This document shows positions 8,341 through 20,442 of a stretch of DNA of 64,000 bases, in pieces. Positions within the stretch are counted from its first letter, which is position 1, and each line of letters opens with the position of its first letter. The stretch lies in NCBI RefSeq assembly GCF_030551875.1, contig NZ_JAUOZU010000006.1:553926-617925 (forward strand), given 5' to 3'. Below the pieces are notes generated by a model. The model saw only the letters and a program-made list of their open reading frames with translations. It was not told where the DNA came from and made no database searches. The translations under genes were made by a program, and so were the position numbers. The stretch comes from Fluviirhizobium alvei. GTDB taxonomy: Bacteria > Pseudomonadota > Alphaproteobacteria > Rhizobiales > Rhizobiaceae.

Positions 8341-9792
8341 ATGCTTCTCATCGAACCGGACGCTGTCGCCAAGATTGATTCCGCCTGTATCACCTCCGGC
8401 ATTCCGGGCTTTGCCCTGATGAATGTAGCGGGCAGGGCGGTGTCGGCGGCCGCCCTGCGGGATTATCCCGGTGCTCTGCGTTATGTCGTGCTGGTCGGTC
8501 CCGGCAACAATGGCGGCGATGGTTATGTTGCCGCCAAAGCCCTTATCGAGGCCGGTGCGACGGTGGCGCTTTTCCGGCTGTTTGACGGTCAGCCGACCAC
8601 TGACGATGCGAAAAGGGCGGCGGCCGAATGCGCGTGTCCGGTTCAAAAGCTTGAAGAATATGTCCCCATGAAAGGCGATGTGGTGATCGATGCGGTCTTT
8701 GGGGCCGGATTGACCCGTGGCCTGCCGGCGTCCCTGATCGCCTGTATCGACAAGGTCCAATCCGCTGGCCTGCCCGTCATCGCGGTCGATATTGCCAGTG
8801 GCGTCTGTGGCCGCACCGGTCGTATTCTGGCGGGCGCCCTTCATGCCGATCTGACGGTGACTTTCATGGCGCCGAAGATCGGTCAGATGCTGCTTCCGGG
8901 CCGGATCCATAGCGGTCGTCTGGAGGTGATCGATATCGGAACGCCGCTGCGCCTGCTGGAGAGATTTGCGTCGTCGACCGGCATCAACCATCCGGCGGTT
9001 TGGCAAATCTATTCGGGGCCGCGCGCGGCCGATACCCACAAGTACAGTCACGGCGCGCTGACAGTTTTTTCCGGCGGCGCGAGCCAGTCGGGGGCAGCGA
9101 GGCTCGCTGCCGCTGCGGCATTACGGGCTGGCGCCGGGCTCGTCACCATCGCGGCCCCGACCGAGGCCATGGCAGTCAATGCCAACCATATGACGGCGAT
9201 CATGCTAAGGGAGGTGGATGATCAAAACGATCTTGCGCAGCTTCTCGAAGACAAGCGCCTGCAGACCTTCATTCTCGGGCCGGGCTTCGGTGTTGGCGAC
9301 AAGGCTCGCGACTTTGCGCTGGCGCTTGCGACGCGCAGGCTGGTTCTCGATGCCGATGCGATCACCTCCTTCCGGGATCGACCTGAGGATCTGTTCGATG
9401 CCTTCGCCTTGGGCGAGACGCGGCTGATCCTGACCCCGCACGACGGAGAATTTTCGCGCCTCTTTCCGGATCTGGCTGCCAATCAAGCCCTTTCGAAAGT
9501 CGAGCGCGCCCAACACGCTGCCCGACGAGCCCATGCGGTCGTCATTCTCAAGGGAGCCGACACAGTGATCGCCGATCCGGCAGGTCGGGCGACCATCAAT
9601 ATCAATGCGCCGCCGAGCCTTGCCACCGCCGGTTCGGGCGATGTGCTGGCCGGTTTGTGTGGCGCATTCCTTGCACAGAATTATCCCGCCTTCGCGGCTG
9701 CCTGCGCCGCCGTCTGGCATCACGGCGATGCGGCACAAAGGGCAGGCGCCGGCCTGACAGCCGAGAGATTGATCAATTTTATTGAAACGTGA
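8341..9792 (+). CDS. nnr: Bifunctional NAD(P)H-hydrate epimerase / ADP-dependent dehydratase
   Basis: A 483-residue fusion that repairs hydrated NAD(P)H. The N-terminal YjeF_N epimerase (NnrE) domain spans about residues 1-215, with the Rossmann motif VGPGNNGGDGYVAAK and the VDIASGV loop. The C-terminal ribokinase-like dehydratase (NnrD) domain spans about 225-480, with LTPHDGEF and GSGDVLAGLCGAFLAQ. Both modules look complete and length is normal for the fused bacterial form. It is transcribed divergently from glnB. In several proteobacteria this gene neighbours glnB, consistent with what is seen here. Confidence 0.93.
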   Translation: MLLIEPDAVAKIDSACITSGIPGFALMNVAGRAVSAAALRDYPGALRYVVLVGPGNNGGDGYVAAKALIEAGATVALFRLFDGQPTTDDAKRAAAECACPVQKLEEYVPMKGDVVIDAVFGAGLTRGLPASLIACIDKVQSAGLPVIAVDIASGVCGRTGRILAGALHADLTVTFMAPKIGQMLLPGRIHSGRLEVIDIGTPLRLLERFASSTGINHPAVWQIYSGPRAADTHKYSHGALTVFSGGASQSGAARLAAAAALRAGAGLVTIAAPTEAMAVNANHMTAIMLREVDDQNDLAQLLEDKRLQTFILGPGFGVGDKARDFALALATRRLVLDADAITSFRDRPEDLFDAFALGETRLILTPHDGEFSRLFPDLAANQALSKVERAQHAARRAHAVVILKGADTVIADPAGRATININAPPSLATAGSGDVLAGLCGAFLAQNYPAFAAACAAVWHHGDAAQRAGAGLTAERLINFIET

Positions 9793-9875
9793 ATTTGAAA
9801 AACTCGCGTACGGCCTTTCGCCAGACCTGATAGACCAGAAAGAACCGACTCCTGGGGCAGGGAATGGAGAAGCGC

Positions 9876-10760
9876 ATGCGGCCGTTGGATATTCTTCTCT
9901 TGATTTGCGTTGCGGCCGTCTGGGGCTTCAATTTTGTCGTCATCAAGCTCGGGATCGGTAGTTTTCCACCACTGCTCTTTTCCGGATTGCGCTTCCTGTT
10001 TGCCGCTTTGCCGCTCGTTTTCTTCATCGGGAAACCGGATGTTCCGCTGAGGATCATCATCGGCATCGGCCTCGTCCTGGGCGTGGTGAAGTTCTCGCTG
10101 CTCTTCATCGGCATGGATATCGGCGTGTCCCCCGGGCTCGCCTCGCTGCTCCTGCAATCGCAGGCCTTCTTCACTGTCATTCTCGGCATGATGGTCTATG
10201 GCGATCGGCCGCGCCCGTTGCAGATCGTCGGCATGCTGGTTGCCTTTGCCGGTATCGCCGTCATCGCTTCGACGGTGGATGCGAGCTTCACGTTGACGGG
10301 TCTCACCCTGGCTATTGGCGCCGCCATTGCCTGGGCCTTTTCCAACATGCTGATGCGCAAGGCTGGCAAGGTGGATATGCTACAGTTGATGGTCTGGGTC
10401 AGTCTGGTGCCGCCACTGCCGCTCTTCCTGATTTCGGCGACCTTCGAAGGCTGGGATCGTGATATGGCGGCGCTGTCGCATCTTTCCTGGCAGGGAATCG
10501 GGGCCGTTGCCTATATCGCCTATTTCGCCACCATTTTCGGCTTTGCCGTCTGGGGGGCGATGATCCGGCGCTATGGAACCGCGACGGTCGCACCGTTTTC
10601 GCTGCTGGTTCCGATTTTCGGCATGTCATCCTCGGCGATCGTGTTCGGCGAAGCGTTCGGCCCACTCCGGGTCCTTGCCGCGCTCCTGATCGTGATCGGC
10701 CTCATCCTCAATGTCGTCAATCCGGCCTGGTTCTCGCGCACGACGAGCCCGGCAAATTGA
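9876..10760 (+). CDS. EamA-family (DMT superfamily) transporter
   Basis: About 294 residues with ten predicted membrane segments formed by two EamA repeats, the second beginning near LTGLTLAIGAAIAWAFSNMLM. N terminus RPLDILLLICVAAVWGFNFVVIKLG is a typical DMT first helix with the conserved WG.NFV.IK. These proteins are usually inner-membrane exporters of amino acids or related metabolites; the substrate is not predictable here (YdcZ/EamA cysteine export is one precedent). Start placed at 9876 because ggag lies just upstream; an in-frame ATG at 9864 would make it four residues longer. Confidence 0.85.
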   Translation: MRPLDILLLICVAAVWGFNFVVIKLGIGSFPPLLFSGLRFLFAALPLVFFIGKPDVPLRIIIGIGLVLGVVKFSLLFIGMDIGVSPGLASLLLQSQAFFTVILGMMVYGDRPRPLQIVGMLVAFAGIAVIASTVDASFTLTGLTLAIGAAIAWAFSNMLMRKAGKVDMLQLMVWVSLVPPLPLFLISATFEGWDRDMAALSHLSWQGIGAVAYIAYFATIFGFAVWGAMIRRYGTATVAPFSLLVPIFGMSSSAIVFGEAFGPLRVLAALLIVIGLILNVVNPAWFSRTTSPAN

Positions 10761-10778
10761 TGGCGCCACAGACGGACG

Positions 10779-12422
10779 TCAGAGGAGCCGGCTGGTGCGC
10801 AACTGGCCGGCTTGCGCCAGCACCGGGTAGGCGATCGAAACGAGCAACGAGTTGATTTCCTTGAGATCCCGCATCGTATCGATGTGGATCGACGAGGAAT
10901 CGATGCTTGTGACGTTGCCGCCCAGCCGCCGGATATGGTTTTCCTCGCTGTTGCGCACCATTTCGCGCACGATTTCCTTTTCGGCCACCAACTGTCGGGC
11001 ATGGTCGAGATCGCGATTGACGATGAGATTGAAGGCAAGCCTTGCATTGCGCACCACGCGCTGGTGCATGGTTGTCAGTTCCTTGAGGCCCTGTTCGGAG
11101 AAACTGGCGCCGCGCGCCTGCTTCTTGCGGGCCTTGATCAGCATGCTCTGCGAAATGATATCGCCGACCTGCTCGAGATTGATGGTGGCCTCGATCAGTT
11201 CCTGCTGGCGTCGCGCTGCATCGGCATTGAGATCGCCGGCAGCGATTTTCGCCAGATAGAGTTTAATCTCGCGATTGAAGCGGTCGACCGAATCGTCCAG
11301 CCGCTCGATCTGCTTCATCTGCGGCTCGTCGGGATGCAGGAAGGCATCGAAGATGCGTGTCAGCATCACCTCGATCCGGTCGCACATGCCGATGATTTCG
11401 CGGGTAGCGTTGTCGAGCGCACGTGGCGGATTGGTGAGATCGGATGGATTGAGCGCGCTGAGTTGCGTCATCTCCTCGCCATCGTCCTTTTTCGGATCGG
11501 CAATCCATTTGTCGAGCAATCCGGCCACCGTTCCAGCAAAGGGCAGGCCGAGAACCATGACGATGGCATTGGCAGCCACATGCAGCCAGACGATCGCATC
11601 GGCCGGCGTAGCGAAATGAACGGTCAGATCGAACTTCCACACGAGCTGTAGCGCAAGCGCAAAGACCATGCCGAAGCCGCGGATAAGCACATTGCCGAGC
11701 GGCACGATCCGAGCCGCCTTTTCATCGCCCCGCGTCAGCATGGCGCCTATCACTGCGCCGCCGAAATTGACGCCGAGCACGAAGGGGATGATCAGGACCG
11801 GGGGAACCAGACCGTGGCTGGCAAGCGACGCCAACAGCAGGATGGTCGCCACGCTCGAATGAAAGAGCCAGGCCAGAAGCGCCGCCAGCGCAAAGGCGGT
11901 GACCCAGTCCTGCTCGAGATATCCCATGATGATCGGCAGGACATGGCTGTCCTTGAGCGGCTGCGAGGCTTCGCCGATCAGCCGCAGTGACAGAAGCAGC
12001 AGGCCGAGGCCGAAGAAGATGCGCCCCATTTCCTGCCAGCGGCGCGCGGTGGTGCGATAGGCGATGGTTCCGGCAATCAGGAAGATCGGCACCAGAAGCG
12101 ACAGATCGCGCCGGAGAATTCGGGTGACGAAAGCCGAACCGAGATCGGCACCGAGCAGGGCGGAAATGCCGATGGTTGCAGCCACGTAGCCCGAGGCCGT
12201 GAAGCCGGAGACGATGAGGGCGACTGCCGTCGCGCTCTGCAATGCAATGGCCAGGAAGAAACCGGCAACGGCCGCCTTGAACGGATTGCTCAGCGCCGAG
12301 CGCATCCGCTCCCGCAACACCTCGCCATAGGCGCGCTCGATACCGGTACGAACCATGCGGGTTGCCCACAGCAACAGGGCAACCGCGCCGGCGAGATTGA
12401 TGAAAATGATCGAACCGCTCAA
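10779..12422 (-). CDS. Na/Pi cotransporter family protein (NptA-like) with PhoU-like domain
   Basis: A 547-residue sodium-dependent phosphate cotransporter-type protein. The first 330 residues hold paired Na_Pi_cotrans repeats, with QSATAVALIVSGF and the second QSS-like HSSVATILLLAS signature. The last 200 residues, from about RALDNATREIIGMCDRIEVML, form helical PhoU-like segments. Inner membrane; may import or export phosphate depending on gradients. A consensus Pho box 128 bp upstream of the start supports phosphate control. It converges with the EamA gene (18-bp gap). Confidence 0.9.
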   Translation of the reverse strand: MSGSIIFINLAGAVALLLWATRMVRTGIERAYGEVLRERMRSALSNPFKAAVAGFFLAIALQSATAVALIVSGFTASGYVAATIGISALLGADLGSAFVTRILRRDLSLLVPIFLIAGTIAYRTTARRWQEMGRIFFGLGLLLLSLRLIGEASQPLKDSHVLPIIMGYLEQDWVTAFALAALLAWLFHSSVATILLLASLASHGLVPPVLIIPFVLGVNFGGAVIGAMLTRGDEKAARIVPLGNVLIRGFGMVFALALQLVWKFDLTVHFATPADAIVWLHVAANAIVMVLGLPFAGTVAGLLDKWIADPKKDDGEEMTQLSALNPSDLTNPPRALDNATREIIGMCDRIEVMLTRIFDAFLHPDEPQMKQIERLDDSVDRFNREIKLYLAKIAAGDLNADAARRQQELIEATINLEQVGDIISQSMLIKARKKQARGASFSEQGLKELTTMHQRVVRNARLAFNLIVNRDLDHARQLVAEKEIVREMVRNSEENHIRRLGGNVTSIDSSSIHIDTMRDLKEINSLLVSIAYPVLAQAGQLRTSRLL

Positions 12423-12550
12423 GGCCTGCCCCTCCTGGGGATAGAAAAGATCGCTACGCGAACTTGAGAATTATCACCTTGAACTGTATCGGACCTTTCC
12501 AGTCGGCGTTCAATCACAATTGCGTCGCGACTGTTCCCATCGCGGCATAT

Positions 12551-12568
12551 GTGACAGTTTTATGACAA
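12551..12568 (-). promoter_or_regulatory. Pho box upstream of the Na/Pi cotransporter gene
   Basis: On the minus strand, TTGTCAT-AAAA-CTGTCAC: two direct 7-bp repeats separated by 4 A/T bases, the PhoB-binding architecture (consensus CTGTCAT-N4-CTGTCAT). It sits 11 bp past the uvrA stop and 128 bp upstream of the Na/Pi gene. The target gene is itself a phosphate transporter, so signal and function agree. The remaining 12423-12550 holds no other recognisable element. Confidence 0.85.
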
Positions 12569-12579
12569 TTTAAGCGGCG

Positions 12580-15501
<2,922 letters not shown>

Positions 15502-15660
15502 GAGATGGAAGCTCGTCCGATGACAGGGTTCACCGACCGGTGATATGGTGCGGTGCGATACCTTCTACGTAGTGCCTGTGGCCTTGGATTGGCAAGGGCT
15601 GACGCCAATGCCAAAGGCCTGCCGGCTCGACTCTGTTGACAAGTCCTAGCGCAAGCCATA

Positions 15661-15675
15661 GAACAAATAAAGAAC
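15661..15675. promoter_or_regulatory. LexA (SOS) box between uvrA and ssb
   Basis: GAAC-AAATAAA-GAAC is an exact match to the alphaproteobacterial LexA operator GAAC-N7-GAAC. It lies 159 bp upstream of uvrA and 123 bp upstream of ssb in their shared divergent region, so LexA could repress either or both. Both genes are known SOS members in bacteria, which fits. The rest of 15502-15798 contains only AT-rich promoter-like sequence and no gene. Confidence 0.88.
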
Positions 15676-15798
15676 AATCTCGATGGTTGGACTAAAGCTG
15701 TGGATGACGGCAGGACGGGGGCGCAGAGACCGGACTGAACCGTTATGGCTGGTTCGAATGTGACGCGCGGCCAGTGGCCGCTTTTTGAGGATGGGACG

Positions 15799-16314
15799 AT
15801 GGCGGGTAGCGTGAACAAGGTCATTCTGATCGGTAATGTCGGAGCCGATCCTGAAATTCGCCGCACGCAGGATGGTCGACCGATCGCCAATCTGCGCATT
15901 GCGACGTCCGAAACATGGCGCGACCGCAACAGTGGCGAACGCCGTGAAAAGACCGAATGGCATACGGTCGTTGTCTTCAACGAAGGCCTTTGCAAGGTCG
16001 TCGAACAATATGTGAAGAAGGGCGCCAAGCTCTATATCGAAGGCGCGCTGCAGACCCGCAAATGGCAGGACCAGAACGGCAACGATCGTTATTCGACCGA
16101 AGTGGTGCTGCAAGGCTTCAACTCGACCCTGACCATGCTCGATGGTCGCGGCGAAGGCGGCGGCGCCTCGGGCGGTCGCGGGCAGGGCGGTTATGACCAG
16201 GGTGGTTACGACGATTATGGAACGCCGCCGGCGCGCAGCGCACAGCCGTCCGGTCGTTCGTCGTCACCGGCCCCGTCTTTCTCGCGCGACATGGATGACG
16301 ATATCCCGTTCTGA
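15799..16314 (+). CDS. ssb: Single-stranded DNA-binding protein
   Basis: A 171-residue SSB. The OB fold spans about residues 1-110 ([21 protein letters not shown] ... [15 protein letters not shown]). A Gly/Gln/Ser-rich flexible linker follows, then the acidic tip DDDIPF, which docks partner repair proteins. Start chosen at MAGSVNKV, the universal alphaproteobacterial SSB N terminus; an in-frame ATG 18 codons upstream encodes unrelated residues. SSB coats single-stranded DNA in replication, recombination and repair. The gene lies downstream of a LexA box shared with uvrA. Confidence 0.97.
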   Translation: MAGSVNKVILIGNVGADPEIRRTQDGRPIANLRIATSETWRDRNSGERREKTEWHTVVVFNEGLCKVVEQYVKKGAKLYIEGALQTRKWQDQNGNDRYSTEVVLQGFNSTLTMLDGRGEGGGASGGRGQGGYDQGGYDDYGTPPARSAQPSGRSSSPAPSFSRDMDDDIPF

Positions 16315-16340
16315 GAACCCGACGGCCTTGAGCGCGCGCC

Positions 16341-16772
16341 ATGATCGCTGAAATCGGCGTCTATGGCGGTTTGTTTCTGGCGTCACTTGTCGCGGCGACC
16401 ATTCTGCCGATGCAGTCGGAAGCTGCTCTTGCGGGGCTGATCCTGACCGGAGACTATCCGGTCTGGCTTCTGGTGCTTGTGGCGTCCTCAGGGAACATTC
16501 TCGGCTCCGTGATCAACTGGTTGCTCGGTCGCGGCATCGAACATTATCGCGATCGACCCTGGTTTCCAGCCGATGCCGAAAAGCTGGCGCGCGCCGGTCG
16601 CTGGTATCGTCGCTACGGCAAGTGGTCGCTGCTTTTTGCCTGGCTTCCGATTGTCGGTGATCCGTTGACAGTGGTGGCCGGCATCCTGCGCGAACCGTTC
16701 TGGCCGTTTCTGGCCCTGGTTTCTGTCGGCAAGTTCGCCCGTTATGCCGTGCTGGCGATGATGGTCGGCTGA
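16341..16772 (+). CDS. YqaA-family small membrane protein
   Basis: A 143-residue inner-membrane protein related to YqaA and the DedA/SNARE-associated superfamily. Segments include GLFLASLVAATILPMQSEAALAGLI, a second hydrophobic hairpin WLLVLVASSGNILGSVINWLLGR with the conserved GN.LGS..N...GR motif, an amphipathic Arg-rich loop (ARAGRWYRRYGKWSLLFAWLPIVGDPLTVVAG) and a final helix. YqaA proteins lack an established role; DedA relatives are lipid scramblases or flippases. It follows ssb by 26 bp on the same strand, and a common transcript is possible. Confidence 0.85.
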   Translation: MIAEIGVYGGLFLASLVAATILPMQSEAALAGLILTGDYPVWLLVLVASSGNILGSVINWLLGRGIEHYRDRPWFPADAEKLARAGRWYRRYGKWSLLFAWLPIVGDPLTVVAGILREPFWPFLALVSVGKFARYAVLAMMVG

Positions 16773-16788
16773 GACCGGCGCCCAGTCC

Positions 16789-17430
16789 CTAAGGTCCCGA
16801 ATAGACGGTCAATGTCGCCCGCAATCCATCGATCACGAATTGGACGGCGAGGGCGGACAGAAGCACGCCGAGCAAGCGCGTCATGATCGCGCGCCCGGTC
16901 TGGCCGAGGATGCGGTCGAGCCGGTCGGCAATCACCAGCGCTGCAAAAATGATCGCAAACACCACGGCGATGACGCCGAGCAGCTGGATGCGTTCCAGAG
17001 GCGCCGGAAAATTGCCGGCCAGCAGGATGGTGGCGGAAATCGCCCCGGGTCCGGATATCAGCGGGATGGCGAGCGGGAAGACCGCGAGATTGTGAATATG
17101 GTCGCGGGTAATCGCCGTTTCCGACGCCTTTTCCTTCCGGTCCTGCCGCTTTTCGAAGATCATCTCGAAGCCGATGAAGAAGAGCAGCAAGCCGCCGGCG
17201 ATGCGGAAGGCTGGCAGCGAGATGCCGAGCAGGCTCAGAAGTCCCGCACCGGTGACAGCGAAAACGGCCAGGATGAAGAAGCCGATGATGGTGCCGCGCA
17301 GGGCGGTCTGCCGCCGTTCGGCCCGGTTCATGCCGGCCGTCAGACCGAGAAAGATCGGCGCCAGCCCGGGAGGATCGGTGGTCACCAGAAGCGTGGTGAA
17401 GGCGTTGATGAGCTGATCCAGTCCTGCCAT
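16789..17430 (-). CDS. MarC-family integral membrane protein
   Basis: A 213-residue MarC/UPF0056 protein with six predicted membrane helices. Signature segments are TTDPPGLAPIFLGLT near residue 20, FRIAGGLLLFFIGFEMI around 80 and NLAVFPLAIPLISGPGAISATI around 120. The family was once thought to cause multidrug resistance but has no confirmed transport function. It converges on the YqaA-type gene with a 16-bp gap and is divergent from gyrA. In rhizobia marC sits beside ssb and gyrA, as here. Confidence 0.9.
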   Translation of the reverse strand: MAGLDQLINAFTTLLVTTDPPGLAPIFLGLTAGMNRAERRQTALRGTIIGFFILAVFAVTGAGLLSLLGISLPAFRIAGGLLLFFIGFEMIFEKRQDRKEKASETAITRDHIHNLAVFPLAIPLISGPGAISATILLAGNFPAPLERIQLLGVIAVVFAIIFAALVIADRLDRILGQTGRAIMTRLLGVLLSALAVQFVIDGLRATLTVYSGP

Positions 17431-17606
17431 GGCGTCCCCCTGCCGTTCAACAATCTATAGAGGCTGGGCCAGCATTCGACAAGCGTGCCGAAATCCGTTG
17501 GTTTCAAGCTTTTGCGGGTAAAAGAACTGTTCATAAGGTGCCCGAAAATTGGCCCTTTTGAAGCCTATCGGCTATAAGGACAAGATGATTCCTGCAATCG
17601 AAGAAT

Positions 17607-20372
17607 GTGAACGACTTGACTGAACTGACAACACCAGGCGGCAAGGGCCCGAGCGGCATCGAGCCAATCTCCATCGTCGAGGAAATGCAGCGCTCCTATC
17701 TCGATTACGCCATGAGCGTGATCGTGTCGCGTGCGCTTCCCGATGTCCGTGACGGCCTCAAGCCGGTTCATCGCCGCATCCTTTTCGGAATGAACGAGCT
17801 GGGGCTCGACTGGAACAAGAAATATGTGAAGTCGGCGCGCGTGACCGGCGACGTGATGGGTAAATATCACCCGCACGGCGATGCTGCGATCTATGACGCA
17901 CTGGCCCGCATGGCGCAGGATTGGTCGCTGCGCATGCCGCTGATCGATGGTCAGGGCAATTTCGGTTCGGTTGACGGCGATCCGCCAGCCGCCCAGCGTT
18001 ACACCGAATGCCGCCTTCAGAAGGTGGCCCATTCGCTGCTCGACGATCTCGACAAGGAAACGGTCGATTTCCGGGATAACTACGACGGCACCATGCAGGA
18101 ACCGGTCGTCATCCCGGCGAAGTTTCCGAACCTGCTGGTCAATGGCGCCGGTGGCATCGCCGTCGGCATGGCCACCAACATTCCGCCGCACAATCTGACC
18201 GAAGTCATCAATGCCTGCATTGCGCTGATCGATGATCCGGCGCTCGACCTTCTGAAGATCATGGAAATCGTCCCGGGTCCGGATTTCCCGACCGGCGCCA
18301 TGATTCTCGGTCGCGCGGGCATTCGTCAGGCTTACGAGACCGGTCGCGGTTCGGTCATCATGCGCGGTCGGGCCCGCATCGAGCCGATGCGAAACGACCG
18401 CGAACAGATCATCATCACCGAGATTCCCTATCAGGTGAACAAGTCGACGATGATCGAAAAGATGGCCGAGCTGGTGCGCGACAAGCGCATCGAGGGCATT
18501 TCCGACCTGCGCGACGAGAGCGACCGCGATGGCTATCGCGTCGTCATCGAGCTCAAGAAGGATGCCAATGCCGAGGTGATCCTCAACCAGCTTTATCGCT
18601 ACACGCCGCTGCAGACCTCGTTCGGCTGCAACATGGTGGCGCTGAACGGCGGCAAGCCGGAACAGCTGACCCTGATCGACATGCTCAAGGCCTTCATCAC
18701 CTTCCGCGAGGAAGTGGTGAGCCGGCGCACGAAATACCTTCTGCGCAAGGCGCGTGATCGTGCCCATGTGTTGGTTGGTCTCGCTATTGCCGTTGCCAAT
18801 ATCGATGAGGTGATCAACCTAATCCGGCGCGCGCCGGATCCGAGCACCGCTCGCGAACAGTTGATGACCCGCCGCTGGCCGGCCGGCGATGTCGAGCCGC
18901 TGGTTCGGCTGATCGACGATCCGCGCCACCGGATCAATGAGGACGGTACCTACAATCTCTCCGAGGAACAGGCCCGCGCCATTCTCGACCTGCGCCTGCA
19001 GCGCCTGACGGCGCTCGGTCGCGACGAAATCGGCGACGAACTCAACAAGATCGGCGAGGAGATCAAGGACTACCTCGAAATCCTCGGCTCGCGCCTGCGC
19101 ATCATGACCATCGTCAAGGATGAACTGGCAGCCGTTCGCGATGAATTCGGCACCCCGCGCCGGACCGAGATCGCCGATGGCGGTCCGGACATGGATGACG
19201 AGGATCTGATTGCCCGCGAGGATATGGTGGTCACCGTCTCGCATGCGGGCTATGTCAAGCGCGTTCCGCTCGCCACCTATCGCGCCCAGCGCCGTGGCGG
19301 CAAGGGCCGGTCCGGCATGGCAACGCGCGACGAGGATTTCGTCACGCGCCTGTTCGTCGCCAACACGCATACGCCGGTTCTGTTCTTCTCTTCGCGCGGT
19401 ATCGTTTACAAGGAAAAGGTCTGGCGCCTGCCCATCGGCACACCCCAATCCCGCGGCAAGGCGCTTATCAACATGCTGCCGCTGGAACCCGGCGAACGCA
19501 TCACCACCATCATGCCGCTGCCGGAAGACGAGGATAGCTGGGCCAACCTCGATGTGATGTTCGCGACCACCCGCGGCACCGTCCGGCGCAACAAGCTCAG
19601 CGATTTCATCCAGGTCAACCGCAACGGCAAGATCGCGATGAAACTTGAGGAAGAGGGCGATGAAATCCTCTCGGTGGAAACCTGCACGGAATTCGACGAC
19701 GTCTTGCTGACCACGGCACTCGGCCAGGCAATCCGCTTCCCGGTCGATGAAGTGCGCGTCTTTGCCGGCCGTAACTCGATCGGTGTCCGCGGCCTGACGC
19801 TGGCCGAAAGCGACCGGCTGATTTCGATGACGATCCTGCATCACGTCGATGCGGAGGCTTCCGAGCGGGCGGCCTATCTCAAGCGCGCTGCGGCTGAGCG
19901 CCGGGCTCTGGGCGTCGATGAAGAAGATATCGCGCTTGTCGGTGAGGATGTCGGCGAAGTCGGCGATCTCACAGAGGAGCGGTATCAGGAACTCAAGGCG
20001 CGCGAGCAGTTCGTGCTTACCGTTTCCGAGCGTGGTTATGGCAAGCGGTCTTCGTCTTACGATTTCCGCACCTCGGGCCGTGGTGGCAAGGGTATTCGTG
20101 CCACCGATACCTCCAAGACCAACGAGATCGGTCAGTTGGTGGCGGCTTTCCCGATCGAGGATGCCGACCAGATTATGCTGGTATCCGATGGCGGCCAGCT
20201 GATCCGCGTACCGGTCAACGGTATCCGCATCGCCAGCCGTGCCACCAAGGGCGTCACCATCTTCTCGACCGCCGCCGATGAAAAGGTCGTGTCGGTGGAA
20301 CGGATCAGCGAACCCGAAGGCGATGATGAAGCCGAAGGCGAGGGAATGGGTGGAGAGTCTGACCAGACCTGA
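17607..20372 (+). CDS. gyrA: DNA gyrase subunit A
   Basis: A 921-residue gyrase A subunit, the DNA cleavage-religation subunit of the A2B2 enzyme that introduces negative supercoils. Catalytic Tyr132 lies in AAQRYTEC. The quinolone-determining region reads [15 protein letters not shown], with Ala93 at the position equivalent to E. coli Ser83 and Asp97 at that of Asp87. The C-terminal pinwheel contains the GyrA box QRRGGKG, and the protein ends in an acidic tail. Start GTG at 17607. A hairpin terminator with a UUCG loop follows 24 bp after the stop. Confidence 0.97.
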   Translation: MNDLTELTTPGGKGPSGIEPISIVEEMQRSYLDYAMSVIVSRALPDVRDGLKPVHRRILFGMNELGLDWNKKYVKSARVTGDVMGKYHPHGDAAIYDALARMAQDWSLRMPLIDGQGNFGSVDGDPPAAQRYTECRLQKVAHSLLDDLDKETVDFRDNYDGTMQEPVVIPAKFPNLLVNGAGGIAVGMATNIPPHNLTEVINACIALIDDPALDLLKIMEIVPGPDFPTGAMILGRAGIRQAYETGRGSVIMRGRARIEPMRNDREQIIITEIPYQVNKSTMIEKMAELVRDKRIEGISDLRDESDRDGYRVVIELKKDANAEVILNQLYRYTPLQTSFGCNMVALNGGKPEQLTLIDMLKAFITFREEVVSRRTKYLLRKARDRAHVLVGLAIAVANIDEVINLIRRAPDPSTAREQLMTRRWPAGDVEPLVRLIDDPRHRINEDGTYNLSEEQARAILDLRLQRLTALGRDEIGDELNKIGEEIKDYLEILGSRLRIMTIVKDELAAVRDEFGTPRRTEIADGGPDMDDEDLIAREDMVVTVSHAGYVKRVPLATYRAQRRGGKGRSGMATRDEDFVTRLFVANTHTPVLFFSSRGIVYKEKVWRLPIGTPQSRGKALINMLPLEPGERITTIMPLPEDEDSWANLDVMFATTRGTVRRNKLSDFIQVNRNGKIAMKLEEEGDEILSVETCTEFDDVLLTTALGQAIRFPVDEVRVFAGRNSIGVRGLTLAESDRLISMTILHHVDAEASERAAYLKRAAAERRALGVDEEDIALVGEDVGEVGDLTEERYQELKAREQFVLTVSERGYGKRSSSYDFRTSGRGGKGIRATDTSKTNEIGQLVAAFPIEDADQIMLVSDGGQLIRVPVNGIRIASRATKGVTIFSTAADEKVVSVERISEPEGDDEAEGEGMGGESDQT

Positions 20373-20396
20373 TCCCTGAACCGGAGATCGAAAATC

Positions 20397-20427
20397 AAGG
20401 CCGGCTCCATTCGTGGATGCCGGCCTT
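20397..20427 (+). terminator. Intrinsic terminator of gyrA
   Basis: A 9-bp stem (aaggccggc / gccggcctt) extended inside by tcca-TTCG-tgga, giving a stable UUCG-capped hairpin with a one-base bulge, followed by ttttcatttt. It also lies just beyond the 3' end of the opposing SPINDLY-like gene and may act in both directions. Confidence 0.85.
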
Positions 20428-20442
20428 TTCATTTTCTAAAGT

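Noticed and set aside
9766..9775. TTGATCAA near the end of nnr
   Set aside because: The two half-sites have no 4-bp spacer, so it is not a FixK/FNR box, and it is inside coding sequence.
17543..17552. GAACTGTTC-like short palindrome upstream of gyrA
   Set aside because: It lacks the 7-bp spacing of the alphaproteobacterial LexA box, and gyrA is not a usual SOS gene.
18819..20432. Long antisense frame (537 codons) opposite gyrA
   Set aside because: A shadow of GC-rich coding sequence; composition is arginine-, aspartate- and alanine-heavy without recognisable motifs.
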